A stretch of DNA of 64,000 nt. Origin: JABMQW01 sp964439935 (GTDB lineage Bacteria > Fidelibacterota > Marinisomatia > Marinisomatales > TCS56). The DNA lies in contig CAYTPW010000019.1 in the NCBI GenBank assembly GCA_964439935.1, positions 1 to 64,000 of the forward strand, in the 5' to 3' direction. The notes beneath the pieces are model-generated. The model had not been told where the DNA came from. It did no database searches and saw only the letters and a list, made by a program, of their open reading frames with translations. The translations under genes were made by a program, and so were the position numbers. Each line of letters begins with the position of its first letter. Positions within the stretch are counted from its first letter, which is position 1. Below, piece by piece: positions 27,847 to 37,042 of this stretch.

Positions 27847-29187
27847 ATGAAAATTAGTCCATTTGTTTATTCGATTTTCCTATTTAGTATCATATTTGCA
27901 GAATCATCCGCTCTGAATGCCACTCCTTTTGAATTGAGCCAGGTGTCACAGTCTGATACTAAGTGGACCGGAGTCGCTGTTTCAAGTCAGGATCGGATTT
28001 TTGTCAATTTCCCGCGCTGGTCTACAATCCCCTATTCAGTTGTCGAAATTTCAGGACAGGATTTTATACCTTACCCCGACAGTTCCTGGAATAATTACTC
28101 CAATACCGCTGCCCCGGACAGTCAATTTATCTGTGTCCAGAGTGTCTATGTTGATGACCAGGATTTCCTGTGGATTCTGGACACCGGCAGACCTTATCAA
28201 AACAATGTGGTGGCCGGCGGGGCGAAATTATTGAAGATGGACCTTGCTACCGACTCCGTCATAAATATTATTCAATTTGATAGTACCATAGCACCTGCTG
28301 TAAGCTATCTGAACGATATCCGAGTTGATACACAGCGCCAGTACGCCTTTTTAACTGAGTCCGGCCTGGGTGCCCTGATTGTTGTGGATATACTTTCTGG
28401 TACCAGTAGACGTGTTTTGAGCGACCATTACTCTACTAAAGCTGAAAATGTGACAGTAACGGTTAACGGCAATTCGCTCTTCAGTCAGATTCACGCCGAT
28501 GGATTAGCCCTGACTCCCGATCGCAGTTATTTATATTATAAGGCCTTGACTGGCTACATGCTGTATAGAATTCCGGTTACAGCCCTGGTTGACACCAGCC
28601 TTTCTGACGATGATCTGGCCAATAATGTAGAATGGATGGGTATGTTTGTCACCAGTGATGCAATTGTATTTGATTCCGACGGCGATTTGTATTTTACATC
28701 CATTGAAGATAATTCAATCTGGCGCTTTAATCCATCAACATTGGATTTTGATAATATCATAACCAGTGATCTATTAAAATGGCCCGACAGTTTCGCTTAT
28801 TCCACTACCGGCGAACTTTACGTTACAACCTCCCGGATCCTTTTCCCCCGCGGGCCTCACCATATCTATAAAATTATCGATTTAGCTGCCGCCACTGAAG
28901 ATGATATCCCCATCGGTAAGCCAAAAGAATTTTACCTGTTGCCTAACTACCCCAACCCCTTCAACCCGATCACGACTATTCAGTACAAATTACCCCAACA
29001 ATCTGATGTCCAGATCACTATCTACGACATGCTTGGTAAAAAAGTAACAATACTTGCATCAGAAATCCAGGATGCAGGATATAAATCAATCCAATGGAAC
29101 GCAGCCAACGTCCCAAGCGGTATGTACTTCTACCAGATCAAGGCCGGAGAGTACATACAGACTAGAAAGATGGTCCTGTTAAAATAG
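27847..29187 (+). CDS. Secreted Yellow/major-royal-jelly-like beta-propeller with sorting domain
   Basis: 446 residues from ATG 27847, chosen because GGAGAGGAG lies 7 bases upstream and a signal peptide (KISPFVYSIFLFSIIFAESS) follows; the frame is open from 27805. Residues about 25-365 resemble the MRJP/Yellow family six-bladed propeller (VAVSSQDRIFVNFPRW, WILDTGRP, GALIVVDILSG, HADGLALTPDRSYLYY). Bacterial members are secreted and of unknown activity. The last about 85 residues carry the NYPNPFNP sorting domain. It is followed by the shared terminator and repeat copy J, as for the other two sorting-domain genes. Confidence 0.83.
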   Translation: MKISPFVYSIFLFSIIFAESSALNATPFELSQVSQSDTKWTGVAVSSQDRIFVNFPRWSTIPYSVVEISGQDFIPYPDSSWNNYSNTAAPDSQFICVQSVYVDDQDFLWILDTGRPYQNNVVAGGAKLLKMDLATDSVINIIQFDSTIAPAVSYLNDIRVDTQRQYAFLTESGLGALIVVDILSGTSRRVLSDHYSTKAENVTVTVNGNSLFSQIHADGLALTPDRSYLYYKALTGYMLYRIPVTALVDTSLSDDDLANNVEWMGMFVTSDAIVFDSDGDLYFTSIEDNSIWRFNPSTLDFDNIITSDLLKWPDSFAYSTTGELYVTTSRILFPRGPHHIYKIIDLAAATEDDIPIGKPKEFYLLPNYPNPFNPITTIQYKLPQQSDVQITIYDMLGKKVTILASEIQDAGYKSIQWNAANVPSGMYFYQIKAGEYIQTRKMVLLK

Positions 29188-29212
29188 ACTGTAATCTCTC
29201 ATCCTCTATATT

Positions 29213-29238
29213 AGGGTAGTCGCTTAGCTGCCCTTTTC
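29213..29238 (+). terminator. Rho-independent terminator
   Basis: AGGGTAG, loop TCGCTTAG, CTGCCCT, then TTTCT: the fourth version of the shared terminator, with a G-T pair in the stem. It runs directly into repeat copy J. Confidence 0.8.
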
Positions 29239-29453
29239 TGTCCCATAAACCTACCTTTTTGACACACCATTCCCATAATCAAAATCGATAGGACGTTTAT
29301 GGGACACTTAGGGCTCAGGAGCGTCGAAAAGGTATGGGTTTTGAGACAGATCAGATGAAACTGGATTACGCTTGTGGGCCCACAATCCCGACTTGTCGGG
29401 AGAACCCCGCTCCCCGCGAAAGCGGGATCTGCGACCTGTGGATTATGAGTACT
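29239..29453 (+). repeat. Long-form intergenic repeat copy J
   Basis: Perfect 12-base inverted arms (TGTCCCATAAAC / GTTTATGGGACA), then GGGCTCAGGAGCGTCG, palindrome GTGGGCCCAC, CCCGACTTGTCGGG and the hairpin CCCGCGAAAGCGGG, ending GATTATGAGTACTC. Nearly identical to copy L at 58.3 kb over almost its whole length. Confidence 0.92.
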
Positions 29454-29570
29454 CAGGCTTGGGTTGTTTTTGTTGAACTTGCAAGAAGTGAATGACCAAA
29501 AAATGACCGAATGGAAAAAATCTCATTTCCGAGTTTTCAATTTCAAGGTTTTTGGGAATATTGTGGCTTG

Positions 29571-29612
29571 GAGTGCCAGTAAGGTAAGGGTTTGGGGGAC
29601 CAATCAACCTTA
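29571..29612 (+). repeat. Isolated degenerate right part of the intergenic repeat
   Basis: GGCTTGGAGTGCCAGTAAGGTAAGGGTTTG (in parts) parallels GGCTGGAGAGTACCATAAAGGTATGGGTTTT of the standard repeats; no core arms remain. Nothing else is recognisable in 29454-29804. Confidence 0.5.
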
Positions 29613-29804
29613 CCTCTTGAAAGTCATGGCCTAAAGTGTTGGTACCAACGCGGGTATAAAAATGATTGCAGCGCAAATTTATGAGGAATTATTTGAGCGG
29701 GATGCGGCTACAAGCTTATTTATAGGTTTTATTCCATTAGCCACCAGATATGCAATATAACTTCTTCCAAGTACGAAAATATTATTTTATTTTAAGGCAA
29801 ACAC

Positions 29805-30665
29805 ATGAAGAAATTATATATGATTCTAACCCCACTAGCTATTCTATTAATATTATTTATTATGTTCGATAATGTTAATCATCCAGTAGTTGAGATCAAT
29901 AATCTAAATAATAATATTATTGGTGTCCTTGGTCATCGTGGTATGAGTCAAGGTAGTGAATATCCTGGGAATTCTATAGAGGCAATAGAAACAGCTCTAA
30001 ATTTTGGTGCAGATGGCGTAGAAATTGATGTTCAGATTACACGAGATAATATTCTGGTAATATTTCATGATAAAGAATTAAGTAAAAAGACAAATTACCA
30101 GGGAAAACTAAGGGATTACTTCTGGTCAGAAATTGATAGTTGCATTTATAATAATTCAGTAGATAAAAATATTTATGTTTCAACCGTCGACAGTCTTTTT
30201 ACTAGAATTATAAAATGTCAGGATTATTATTTTTCTTTCGATTGTAAGTTTACTCCAAATGATGATGAGTCCAAGACTAATTATTATCAGGGTTTTGTTC
30301 ACGCTATAAAGCAGGTTATTGATAAGCATAATATGCAGAACAGGGTGTTAATTGAGGCAGGTAGCTTCCAATTTCATCAGTTATTGATACAAAATGAAGT
30401 CCAAGCTTTACAATTCATAACCGGGAAGGATATGGATAATGGGATTATTATTGCAGAGGAGCTTGATCTATACGGTATTGGGATTGGATCAAAGGTTTCA
30501 AGGAAAGATATTAAGAAAGCCCATGAAAAAGGATTCAGAGTGATGACCTGGATCCCCAAAACTAAATGGGCAAACGTGAAAGCCGTCAAAAAAAATCCAG
30601 ATTTTATTCAAACTGCAAATTTAGTTCATCTACTCCAATTATTTGGAAAATATAAACAGCAATGA
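29805..30665 (+). CDS. Glycerophosphodiester phosphodiesterase, membrane-anchored
   Basis: 286 residues. N-terminal transmembrane or uncleaved signal segment (about 4-21), then a GDPD TIM barrel: H44-R45-G46, Glu73 and Asp75 in GVEIDVQ, and His88 in IFHDK. These are the family's metal and catalytic residues. It hydrolyses glycerophosphodiesters to sn-glycerol-3-phosphate and an alcohol, here probably in the periplasm. The C-terminal part is shorter than in typical enzymes but includes VMTWIPK (usual VxxWTVN). It lies 53 bases ahead of a phosphoglycerol-transferase-like gene, so the two may act on the same envelope component. The start has AAGG upstream. Confidence 0.88.
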   Translation: MKKLYMILTPLAILLILFIMFDNVNHPVVEINNLNNNIIGVLGHRGMSQGSEYPGNSIEAIETALNFGADGVEIDVQITRDNILVIFHDKELSKKTNYQGKLRDYFWSEIDSCIYNNSVDKNIYVSTVDSLFTRIIKCQDYYFSFDCKFTPNDDESKTNYYQGFVHAIKQVIDKHNMQNRVLIEAGSFQFHQLLIQNEVQALQFITGKDMDNGIIIAEELDLYGIGIGSKVSRKDIKKAHEKGFRVMTWIPKTKWANVKAVKKNPDFIQTANLVHLLQLFGKYKQQ

Positions 30666-30718
30666 CAAAATATATTTAATTTTGGATTAACTGAAGAAAT
30701 ACACCAGCGTAATTATTC

Positions 30719-32749
30719 ATGGACTATAGATGGCAAAACTATGTTAAAGAATTAATAAAACTTATCCAAGCATACCTTCTCGCAGTTATATACTTTGGAC
30801 TTTTCAGAATATTTCTAATTATCTATTTTTATAAAAAAATCGATAGTAGTACGAATCTGGGTGATATCATTCTTACAATGTTCCATGGTTTTCGATTTGA
30901 TTCTTCCGTTGCAGCCATTTTTTTATTAATTCCTTTTTTTGCAAATATGGTATGTAGTTCTCTGAATTACACCTGGTTATCCGCTTATTTGCGGGTAGGT
31001 TTTTCGAGCTTCTTGATCATTTTTATGAACTTTACATTTGTGATTACTGTACCATATTTCAAAGAATATGATAGTCAATTTGATTATTTTCTGTTTGAGT
31101 TGATCTATGATGATCTAGCTGCAATTTTTCAGACCATGATCTACGGATATAATTTTTTTGGGATTCTTTTTATTTATGCAGTAAGTGTAATATTTTGTTT
31201 ATTTTTAATGGGACGTTGGCAAAGACTTCCATTTACCTCCTTACTCACTCTCCTTACCAGAAGCAGGAAAAAACTATATCGTTCAATAGTACTTATTTTA
31301 ATGATTATATTGACTTTTACAGCAACCCGGGGATCTTTTGGGGCAAGACCTGCAATGAGAAAATGGGCAGATATAACAACAGACACTTTTCTTAATAAAA
31401 TGGTGATGAATCCAATAAGGCATTTGCAATATGCCTATAAGGATTTTAAATCTATTAGCTCCAAATCAGCCGGTATAGAAGAATTACTGGGAAATACATC
31501 CGTGAAAGAAGCAGCACAAGACTATTTTTCGTTAGAGCCGCCAAAGCACCAGGCAAACGATCTTTCATATTACCTGTTGAAAACAGCTCATGGTAATTCA
31601 AAGGGGCTGCCGGATCATATATTCCTGATTGTTATGGAAAGCTACGACTCCTGGTTATTGTTACCCGAATATGAGTCATTGCATATTACTGATAGCCTTA
31701 AATCCTTGGGTCGCAATGGTATTTTCTTCGACCATTTTCTACCTTCCGGAAGCAGTACAATGGCCTCACTTTCAACAATTCTTACCGGTATTCCCTTTAC
31801 CGGAGTTAATATTAGTAAAATTGCTGCTAGGAAACCTCCTTTTATAACATCAACTCCTAATATTTTTAAACGATTAGGGTACACAACAAGATTATATTAT
31901 GGAGGTTTTCTATCTTGGCAAAATATAGGAAATTTATTTACGGCACAAGGAATTGATGCGGTTTTTGCAGCACCCACCATGGAGGGCGAAAACTCGGATG
32001 AAATTTGGGGTGTTCAAGATGAGCAACTATTTAAATTTGTTTTAGCAAATACTCCAATAGATGAGAAGACATTCAATATTATCCTGACCACCAGTTATCA
32101 TCCTCCTTTTGACCTTGATGTTAGAAGTATGGGGTATCATTTATATGAAATACCTAAGGATTTTCAATCAATCGATGACGGTTCAATAACTGTAAATCAA
32201 TTAGGACATATATGGTATGGAGATAGAGAAATTGGGAAGTTTGTTAGCAAGATGGAAAAGCTAAATCCAAATAGTCTTTTTGCATTTACAGGTGACCACT
32301 ATGGACGAAGATTTTTTAATTCAAGTCCTACCATTTACGAACATTCGTCAGTACCATTTATTCTATATAGTCGAAATTTTATTATGCCACAAACAACAAG
32401 GAACAAAACACCTGGCAGCCATATCGATATAATCCCAACAATAGTTGAACTTATTGCTCCCAAGGGATTTCTGTTTCATAGCTTTGGAAGATCTATGCTC
32501 GATAAATTGGGCAGTAATAAGAATACTAACACTGTTCAATTTGGTATTGGTTATAATACAATTGTAACAGATAGTTTTATCGCTAATTATAAATATTATC
32601 AGAAACCAGCTTCTTTGTCTGATAACAAGTTCCTTGTTGATAACAATATTGATAGCAACATCAGAAAGATGCATGACCAACTTCTTGGAATGGGAAGATG
32701 GTTAATATTTTACGGTACAATCTTAGATACTATATCAGTTTCGGATTAA
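30719..32749 (+). CDS. LTA synthase/phosphoglycerol transferase-like membrane sulfatase-fold protein
   Basis: 676 residues. About five transmembrane segments in residues 15-200, then an alkaline-phosphatase/sulfatase-fold domain from about 295. Candidate metal or catalytic residues are Glu307 (LIVMESYDSW), Thr347 (SGSSTMASL) and Asp526-His527 (FTGDHYGRR). Families are LtaS of Firmicutes and the Gram-negative MdoB/OpgB or phosphoethanolamine transferases. In a diderm like this one a role in adding glycerophosphate groups to glycans or lipids is more plausible than lipoteichoic acid synthesis. It is downstream of GDPD and convergent with a lipid-kinase-like gene. No terminator lies between it and the kinase gene. 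Confidence 0.82.
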   Translation: MDYRWQNYVKELIKLIQAYLLAVIYFGLFRIFLIIYFYKKIDSSTNLGDIILTMFHGFRFDSSVAAIFLLIPFFANMVCSSLNYTWLSAYLRVGFSSFLIIFMNFTFVITVPYFKEYDSQFDYFLFELIYDDLAAIFQTMIYGYNFFGILFIYAVSVIFCLFLMGRWQRLPFTSLLTLLTRSRKKLYRSIVLILMIILTFTATRGSFGARPAMRKWADITTDTFLNKMVMNPIRHLQYAYKDFKSISSKSAGIEELLGNTSVKEAAQDYFSLEPPKHQANDLSYYLLKTAHGNSKGLPDHIFLIVMESYDSWLLLPEYESLHITDSLKSLGRNGIFFDHFLPSGSSTMASLSTILTGIPFTGVNISKIAARKPPFITSTPNIFKRLGYTTRLYYGGFLSWQNIGNLFTAQGIDAVFAAPTMEGENSDEIWGVQDEQLFKFVLANTPIDEKTFNIILTTSYHPPFDLDVRSMGYHLYEIPKDFQSIDDGSITVNQLGHIWYGDREIGKFVSKMEKLNPNSLFAFTGDHYGRRFFNSSPTIYEHSSVPFILYSRNFIMPQTTRNKTPGSHIDIIPTIVELIAPKGFLFHSFGRSMLDKLGSNKNTNTVQFGIGYNTIVTDSFIANYKYYQKPASLSDNKFLVDNNIDSNIRKMHDQLLGMGRWLIFYGTILDTISVSD

Positions 32750-32895
32750 TCAAAATAATTAATCTAAAATAAAGATCAAAATTCCGATTGCCAAAAGAAC
32801 CGAAACTCAGACTATAAAGGTGGCAACCGTTTAAATTGTAAATTAACCGAATCAGTCAATAATATTATCAACCTAACGATAAAACTACATTTATA

Positions 32896-33777
32896 CTAGC
32901 ATTGTATTTTTAATGATTTCGGTAATATGGTAAACTTAAATGTATCACTTCCCCAAGCCTCATTACCATCGATTTGTAAAACTGACGGTTGTTCCAAATG
33001 AATTGCTAAATGCTGGCTTGTTCGATATTCACCAATTTGGTTGCCAATAGTAAACGCAGTCACACCGCCAATAAAAGACTTCATTGGGCTGGAATCAATG
33101 TACAGAATATGTAATTGGTGATCATCAAATCGAGCTTGCGGTACCATCTTCAATCCATATCCATAATACGGTTGTTTGACTATCGATATATTTAAAAGAT
33201 CAGGGACTTCGAATGTGTCATTATCAATAGTAATGGTAGCTTTTATTCCTTTATATTCTTTGAGAAAGGCGTTGAAAGTCGATTTAAGATAAGATCTAAA
33301 GCCACGCTCCCCTTCGGCATGATATGAACTCCTAAGCTTAATTATTATGCCCTCAATTCCAATTGAGACCATAAAGGCACGACTTTTATCATCGCAATTT
33401 ATCAGATCGTATTCCTTAATTGCCCCCGCTCTGATCCGCAACGCAATTTCGTCTAACGTTCCTTCGTATTTCAGAGCATATTGCATGGCATTCCCCGAGC
33501 CCAGAGGCAGATAAGCAATTGGAGTTTGAGCAGTGTCAATCGCATTAATAATATCGGAGAAGGTTCCATCTCCACCCGTGGCAACCAGTATATCACAATT
33601 GTCAGCAATCTCCTGTACACATGATTGAAACTCTTGAGGAGAAGATGTATCTAAGCCATGAATTTCAGCCTTTAATATCTTGGCTGGTTTTTCTAATATG
33701 GCACGCTTCTGATCGATGGTAAGTTTGCCGGCTAGCGGATTGGCCACAATCGCGTAGTGTTTATCTGGACTATTCAT
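32896..33777 (-). CDS. Diacylglycerol/lipid kinase family protein
   Basis: 293 residues with the DAGK catalytic domain: ATP-binding GGDGT (68-72), GSGN (93-96), and the C-terminal beta-sandwich ending QIDGNEAW. It phosphorylates a lipid such as diacylglycerol or another hydrophobic alcohol at the inner membrane. Convergent with the phosphoglycerol-transferase-like gene, whose reaction would release diacylglycerol from phosphatidylglycerol, so recycling of diacylglycerol is a reasonable inference. The start ATG is the first in frame; no clear Shine-Dalgarno was noted. Confidence 0.85.
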   Translation of the reverse strand: MNSPDKHYAIVANPLAGKLTIDQKRAILEKPAKILKAEIHGLDTSSPQEFQSCVQEIADNCDILVATGGDGTFSDIINAIDTAQTPIAYLPLGSGNAMQYALKYEGTLDEIALRIRAGAIKEYDLINCDDKSRAFMVSIGIEGIIIKLRSSYHAEGERGFRSYLKSTFNAFLKEYKGIKATITIDNDTFEVPDLLNISIVKQPYYGYGLKMVPQARFDDHQLHILYIDSSPMKSFIGGVTAFTIGNQIGEYRTSQHLAIHLEQPSVLQIDGNEAWGSDTFKFTILPKSLKIQC

Positions 33778-33916
33778 TTATGATTGTTTTACATTATTAC
33801 GACGTGAGTAGTATTGCTTGAAGTTAGTAAACTTAATTTGATTTTAACTGGTTTATGCAAGTTTAAATACTAGTGGATCAAAAATATTCTGTGTTTGATT
33901 GTTTTTGTTTTATATC

Positions 33917-34131
33917 CTCGTTTTTGAGACACTTTGGGCTGGAGAGTACCATAAAGGTATGGGTTTTGGGACAGATTGGTTGAAGCCGTTTTGCGCTGTG
34001 GGCCCACAGTCCCGACTTGTCGGGAGAACCCCGCTCCCCGCTAAAACGGGATCTGCGACCTGCGGATTATGAGTACTCCGCTGTCTCGTCGACAAATGAA
34101 AAACATTGGCGTGAAAATGGTGGCAGAGTTA
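33917..34131 (+). repeat. Long-form intergenic repeat copy K (left flank of inositol/phytate locus)
   Basis: CTCGTTTTTGAGACAC TTTGGGCTGGAGAGTACC: the middle of the core is deleted, apparently between the two GACAC stretches. The right part (CTGTGGGCCCACAG, CCCGACTTGTCGGG, CCCGCTAAAACGGG, GATTATGAGTACTCCGC, GTCGACAAATGAAAAAC, GGCGTGAAAATGG) is almost identical to copy L. Its right end includes the TAA stop codon of the PHP gene. No gene lies in the 33778-34128 gap. Confidence 0.9.
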
Positions 34132-34812
34132 AGTTAGAATTTCGTTTTCCAAAAACTGGAAACCCCGCTTCCTGATGCTTATAAATTCGTTCATCGTATG
34201 GGCATCGCTGTTAACATATAGATGGTGAGCATGCTTAATCATGAGCTTCAATTTTGTTAAATCAGTTTTACCATAAACCAGATTAGCACAATTCAATTCC
34301 AGCGCAATGTCATTTTCATTTGCTGCTTCAACAATCTCAAAGATATCGTTGGAAACCATTTCTTTGGCAAATTGTCTGGTGCAAAGATGACCTAAAACAT
34401 TAATAGTTGTTCCGAACCTGGTAATAGCATTTAAATACCCACTCTTAATCCGACTTGGATCACTACTGAAAACTTTGCGATGAGCGGATAAAATAATGAA
34501 CTCAGGTGTGATGCTTTGAATATTATCACAGATATCACCGTCATCATTCAACAGATCAGCCTCAACTCCAAAGATCACCTTTACATTGTTGTAATTATTT
34601 TCCCAACGACCAGATGATAACATATCATAATGGGTTTTCCGGGTCATTCCGTAGGCATCTGACATAGCCTGGCTGTGATCGGCAAAGGCAATTTCCTGAT
34701 ACTCCAGTTCCCCTGCTGCAATAACGATTTCATCGATTGTATTGAAACCATCGGAGAATGTGGACGAATGAATGTGAAAATCGCCCTTATTGCCAGGATT
34801 AACAATTTCCAT
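34129..34812 (-). CDS. PHP-domain metal-dependent phosphoesterase
   Basis: 227 residues, complete PHP fold. Motifs: DFHIHS (11-16), ADH (44-46), Glu in FGVEADLL, H in SAHRK and the final NSDAH (201-205). PHP proteins hydrolyse phosphoesters such as histidinol phosphate or nucleotide and sugar phosphates in the cytoplasm; the substrate here is unknown. It is the last gene of the long leftward operon, 93 bases after a metallophosphoesterase gene, so a role on inositol phosphates is a possible inference. Its stop codon lies within repeat copy K. Confidence 0.85.
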   Translation of the reverse strand: MEIVNPGNKGDFHIHSSTFSDGFNTIDEIVIAAGELEYQEIAFADHSQAMSDAYGMTRKTHYDMLSSGRWENNYNNVKVIFGVEADLLNDDGDICDNIQSITPEFIILSAHRKVFSSDPSRIKSGYLNAITRFGTTINVLGHLCTRQFAKEMVSNDIFEIVEAANENDIALELNCANLVYGKTDLTKLKLMIKHAHHLYVNSDAHTMNEFISIRKRGFQFLENEILT

Positions 34813-34905
34813 TACTTCATACTTTTAGCTGGTGTGGAAGTCCAGGACAAACACCAAAACCAAAGGATCATTTCAGATCCCCTGCTGATGGATTGTCTGT
34901 ATCAG

Positions 34906-36123
34906 TCACTCGCGTCCATTTGCCATATCCAATGTGATAGTGCGGTCAATTGAATAAGCGCCACCAAAACCATCATTACGGTAAATATCGACATTCAATT
35001 GACTACTAGTTATCCGGAATTTCATAAATGTGCTGCGAGATAAATCCCAATTATTCCAATAAGACTGAAAATATTCCTGTTTACGATCTCCCAATTCATC
35101 TGCCCGGTGATAAAATTCTTTCATGATTTCAAAACCGGTTGAATCGTCCAACTTTTTATAGGACACACTGTCTGTGAGATCCATGTAAAACATTACTTTT
35201 TTAGTTGGATATGCATTATCTCGATAAAACTGGGCAAACGCCGAATCAATCGGGAGACCTGATTTTTGATTTTCTTGGTTTATACTGGTAATGCCAGTAT
35301 AAACCCGCCCTGGAAAAAGATCCTCGGTTCCCCGGGCATGACCACAATCGAACTGCCAGAGACCATTGATATTTGAATAGGATGTGTTATGAGTATGCCC
35401 GCAGAGATAAGCTACGACATTATACTTCAGTAATAATTGATGAAACTTGAAAGCTTCTCGGGGATACTGATCTAATGAATCGCCCACATGCCGAATCCTG
35501 CCATTGGCCAGATCAGGCATAGCAATCAGCGGCTCATGACCAAGTACAAATACATAAGGTTTGCTATTCTTTTTCAGGTCTTCCTCAAGCCAATTTAAGA
35601 GTTCCGGTACAATGTTTCCATCAGTACCCATGTCGGATTCACCGTCAAAATACTGATTCAGCACGACAAAATGGCAATCTTCATAATCGAAAGAGTATGT
35701 CGTTTCAACACTACCGGTTGGACCAACATTCACAATGTTTGGTAAGGAATTACCACCGACATTCATTGCCCGTAAGCTTTCCATATAAGTGGAATCTTCG
35801 ATGTCATGATTACCAGTTACCGGATACCAGGGGTAATCTTCTCCAAATACCTGTGTAATCAAATCAATGGAAGCAGCAACCGGATCAAGATCGCCGGGGC
35901 TAACCATGAACGATCCTTTGCCTGCTTCAGCGATTGCTTCAAGCGCACCAAGAAAATATTCTGAAGAATGGTATCTTTCGGTGGCAAAATGGCGCCAGTC
36001 GGCCGCCATAATAAATGTTAATTCTTTCTGAACCGGTTCATCGGTTTGAGTACCAGTTGATGCACAAGACATTGAACAGGTTAACGCATTGCAAACAATA
36101 ATAATTTTCGTAAGTAGCTTCAT
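34906..36123 (-). CDS. Metallophosphoesterase lipoprotein (calcineurin-like)
   Basis: 405 residues. The signal ends SMSC (lipobox), so it is probably anchored in the periplasm or on the outer membrane. Calcineurin-like motifs in order: AADWRHFA (variant of the usual D-x-H), SPGDLD, TGNHD, LGHEP and CGHTHN. It hydrolyses phosphomono- or diesters with two metals. Located 40 bases after a second phosphoesterase gene in the leftward inositol operon. In context it may remove phosphates from the inositol phosphates left by the beta-propeller phytase; this is inference. Confidence 0.85.
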   Translation of the reverse strand: MKLLTKIIIVCNALTCSMSCASTGTQTDEPVQKELTFIMAADWRHFATERYHSSEYFLGALEAIAEAGKGSFMVSPGDLDPVAASIDLITQVFGEDYPWYPVTGNHDIEDSTYMESLRAMNVGGNSLPNIVNVGPTGSVETTYSFDYEDCHFVVLNQYFDGESDMGTDGNIVPELLNWLEEDLKKNSKPYVFVLGHEPLIAMPDLANGRIRHVGDSLDQYPREAFKFHQLLLKYNVVAYLCGHTHNTSYSNINGLWQFDCGHARGTEDLFPGRVYTGITSINQENQKSGLPIDSAFAQFYRDNAYPTKKVMFYMDLTDSVSYKKLDDSTGFEIMKEFYHRADELGDRKQEYFQSYWNNWDLSRSTFMKFRITSSQLNVDIYRNDGFGGAYSIDRTITLDMANGRE

Positions 36124-36163
36124 GCTCTATTTCCTTCATTCAATCATTTAATAAAGATTAACC

Positions 36164-37042
36164 TTACAAAACAGTTTCCTTGAAAGGAAAGCGCTCAAAT
36201 ATAAATGTTTTAGTTTTCCTCCCCAAGACTGTAACCTGCAGCGGATCGGCTACCCCGCCCTCATCTATCTGAATTCGAACCAGGTTTGGCACCAACCAGG
36301 GATCATCATGGAGCCAAAGGTGACCATCACCATGAATTAACAGAACTTTGCGTCCAAATGCCTCAACCAGTGGTAGAAACTGATCCATAAATAATTTATG
36401 CTTCTCATCGGGATGGGCCTGGGCAAAAATAATCGTTGTTGAAATGTTCTTCCGTTGTAATTGCTGTCCGATCCAGTCAACCGCATTTTGTTGCATCGTA
36501 TCCCATTGCGCCTGGTCATGAATTCTTCCCCCTACCAGATTTAATGCGATGAAAAGAACATCATTTTGTACAAATGCACTATTCACCGGGTAATTCTCTT
36601 GGCGACGTACTTTTACCGGCACATCCCAATTCTGATCGAAATCCATAAAATACTGCTCCCAGTAATCCCAGGCTTGTTCGGGATCCTCGCAATCGTTCCA
36701 TTCATTATCGCCGGGGATGATGAAGACCGGAACCATCAATTGTTTCAGATAATCAGCTACCAAAGCGTAATTAGCCTCGTCGCAAGGACTGCTACCAGTT
36801 TTTATATCACCAACGTGAAAAACAAATTGAGCCGGACTTTGCTGATTATGCTGACAAATCTGTTCTTGCAGAATGATCTTTCCCTCTTCAGAACGGGGCA
36901 CATCACCCATCACACTGAAAATCAAGGGATCTGGTTGAGATTTTGCCAACCAGGATTGACTGCTGCAACTGAATAGCACCACCACTGTAATTCCGATCAA
37001 AATGAATGTGACTAATTTTTTCTGGACGGGCAGCATCTTCAT
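36164..37042 (-). CDS. Metallophosphoesterase lipoprotein
   Basis: 292 residues. Signal peptide ending LFSCSS (lipobox). Motifs: FSVMGDVP, VGDIKTG, PGDNEW, AQAHPDEKH and IHGDGHLW, a calcineurin-like set with some departures from consensus (for example GDNEW for GNHE). Its start overlaps the stop of the upstream PfkB gene by 4 bases (ATGA), so it is translationally coupled to sugar kinase synthesis. Periplasmic phosphatase on sugar or inositol phosphates is the context-based guess; nucleotide phosphatase is an alternative. Confidence 0.83.
   Translation of the reverse strand: MKMLPVQKKLVTFILIGITVVVLFSCSSQSWLAKSQPDPLIFSVMGDVPRSEEGKIILQEQICQHNQQSPAQFVFHVGDIKTGSSPCDEANYALVADYLKQLMVPVFIIPGDNEWNDCEDPEQAWDYWEQYFMDFDQNWDVPVKVRRQENYPVNSAFVQNDVLFIALNLVGGRIHDQAQWDTMQQNAVDWIGQQLQRKNISTTIIFAQAHPDEKHKLFMDQFLPLVEAFGRKVLLIHGDGHLWLHDDPWLVPNLVRIQIDEGGVADPLQVTVLGRKTKTFIFERFPFKETVL

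Noticed and set aside
30719..32749. Sign of Gram-positive origin from the LTA synthase-like gene
   Set aside because: MdoB/OpgB-type and related transferases of diderms belong to the same family, and composition does not differ visibly from neighbours.
33910..34095. Minus-strand small open frames in the repeat copies (also at 58335-58625, 12189-12419, 24957-25157, 13603-13794) that look like a conserved protein family
   Set aside because: They are translations of the reverse strand of the intergenic repeat. Frames break differently in each copy, there is no ribosome-binding site, and the conservation is explained by hairpin structure.
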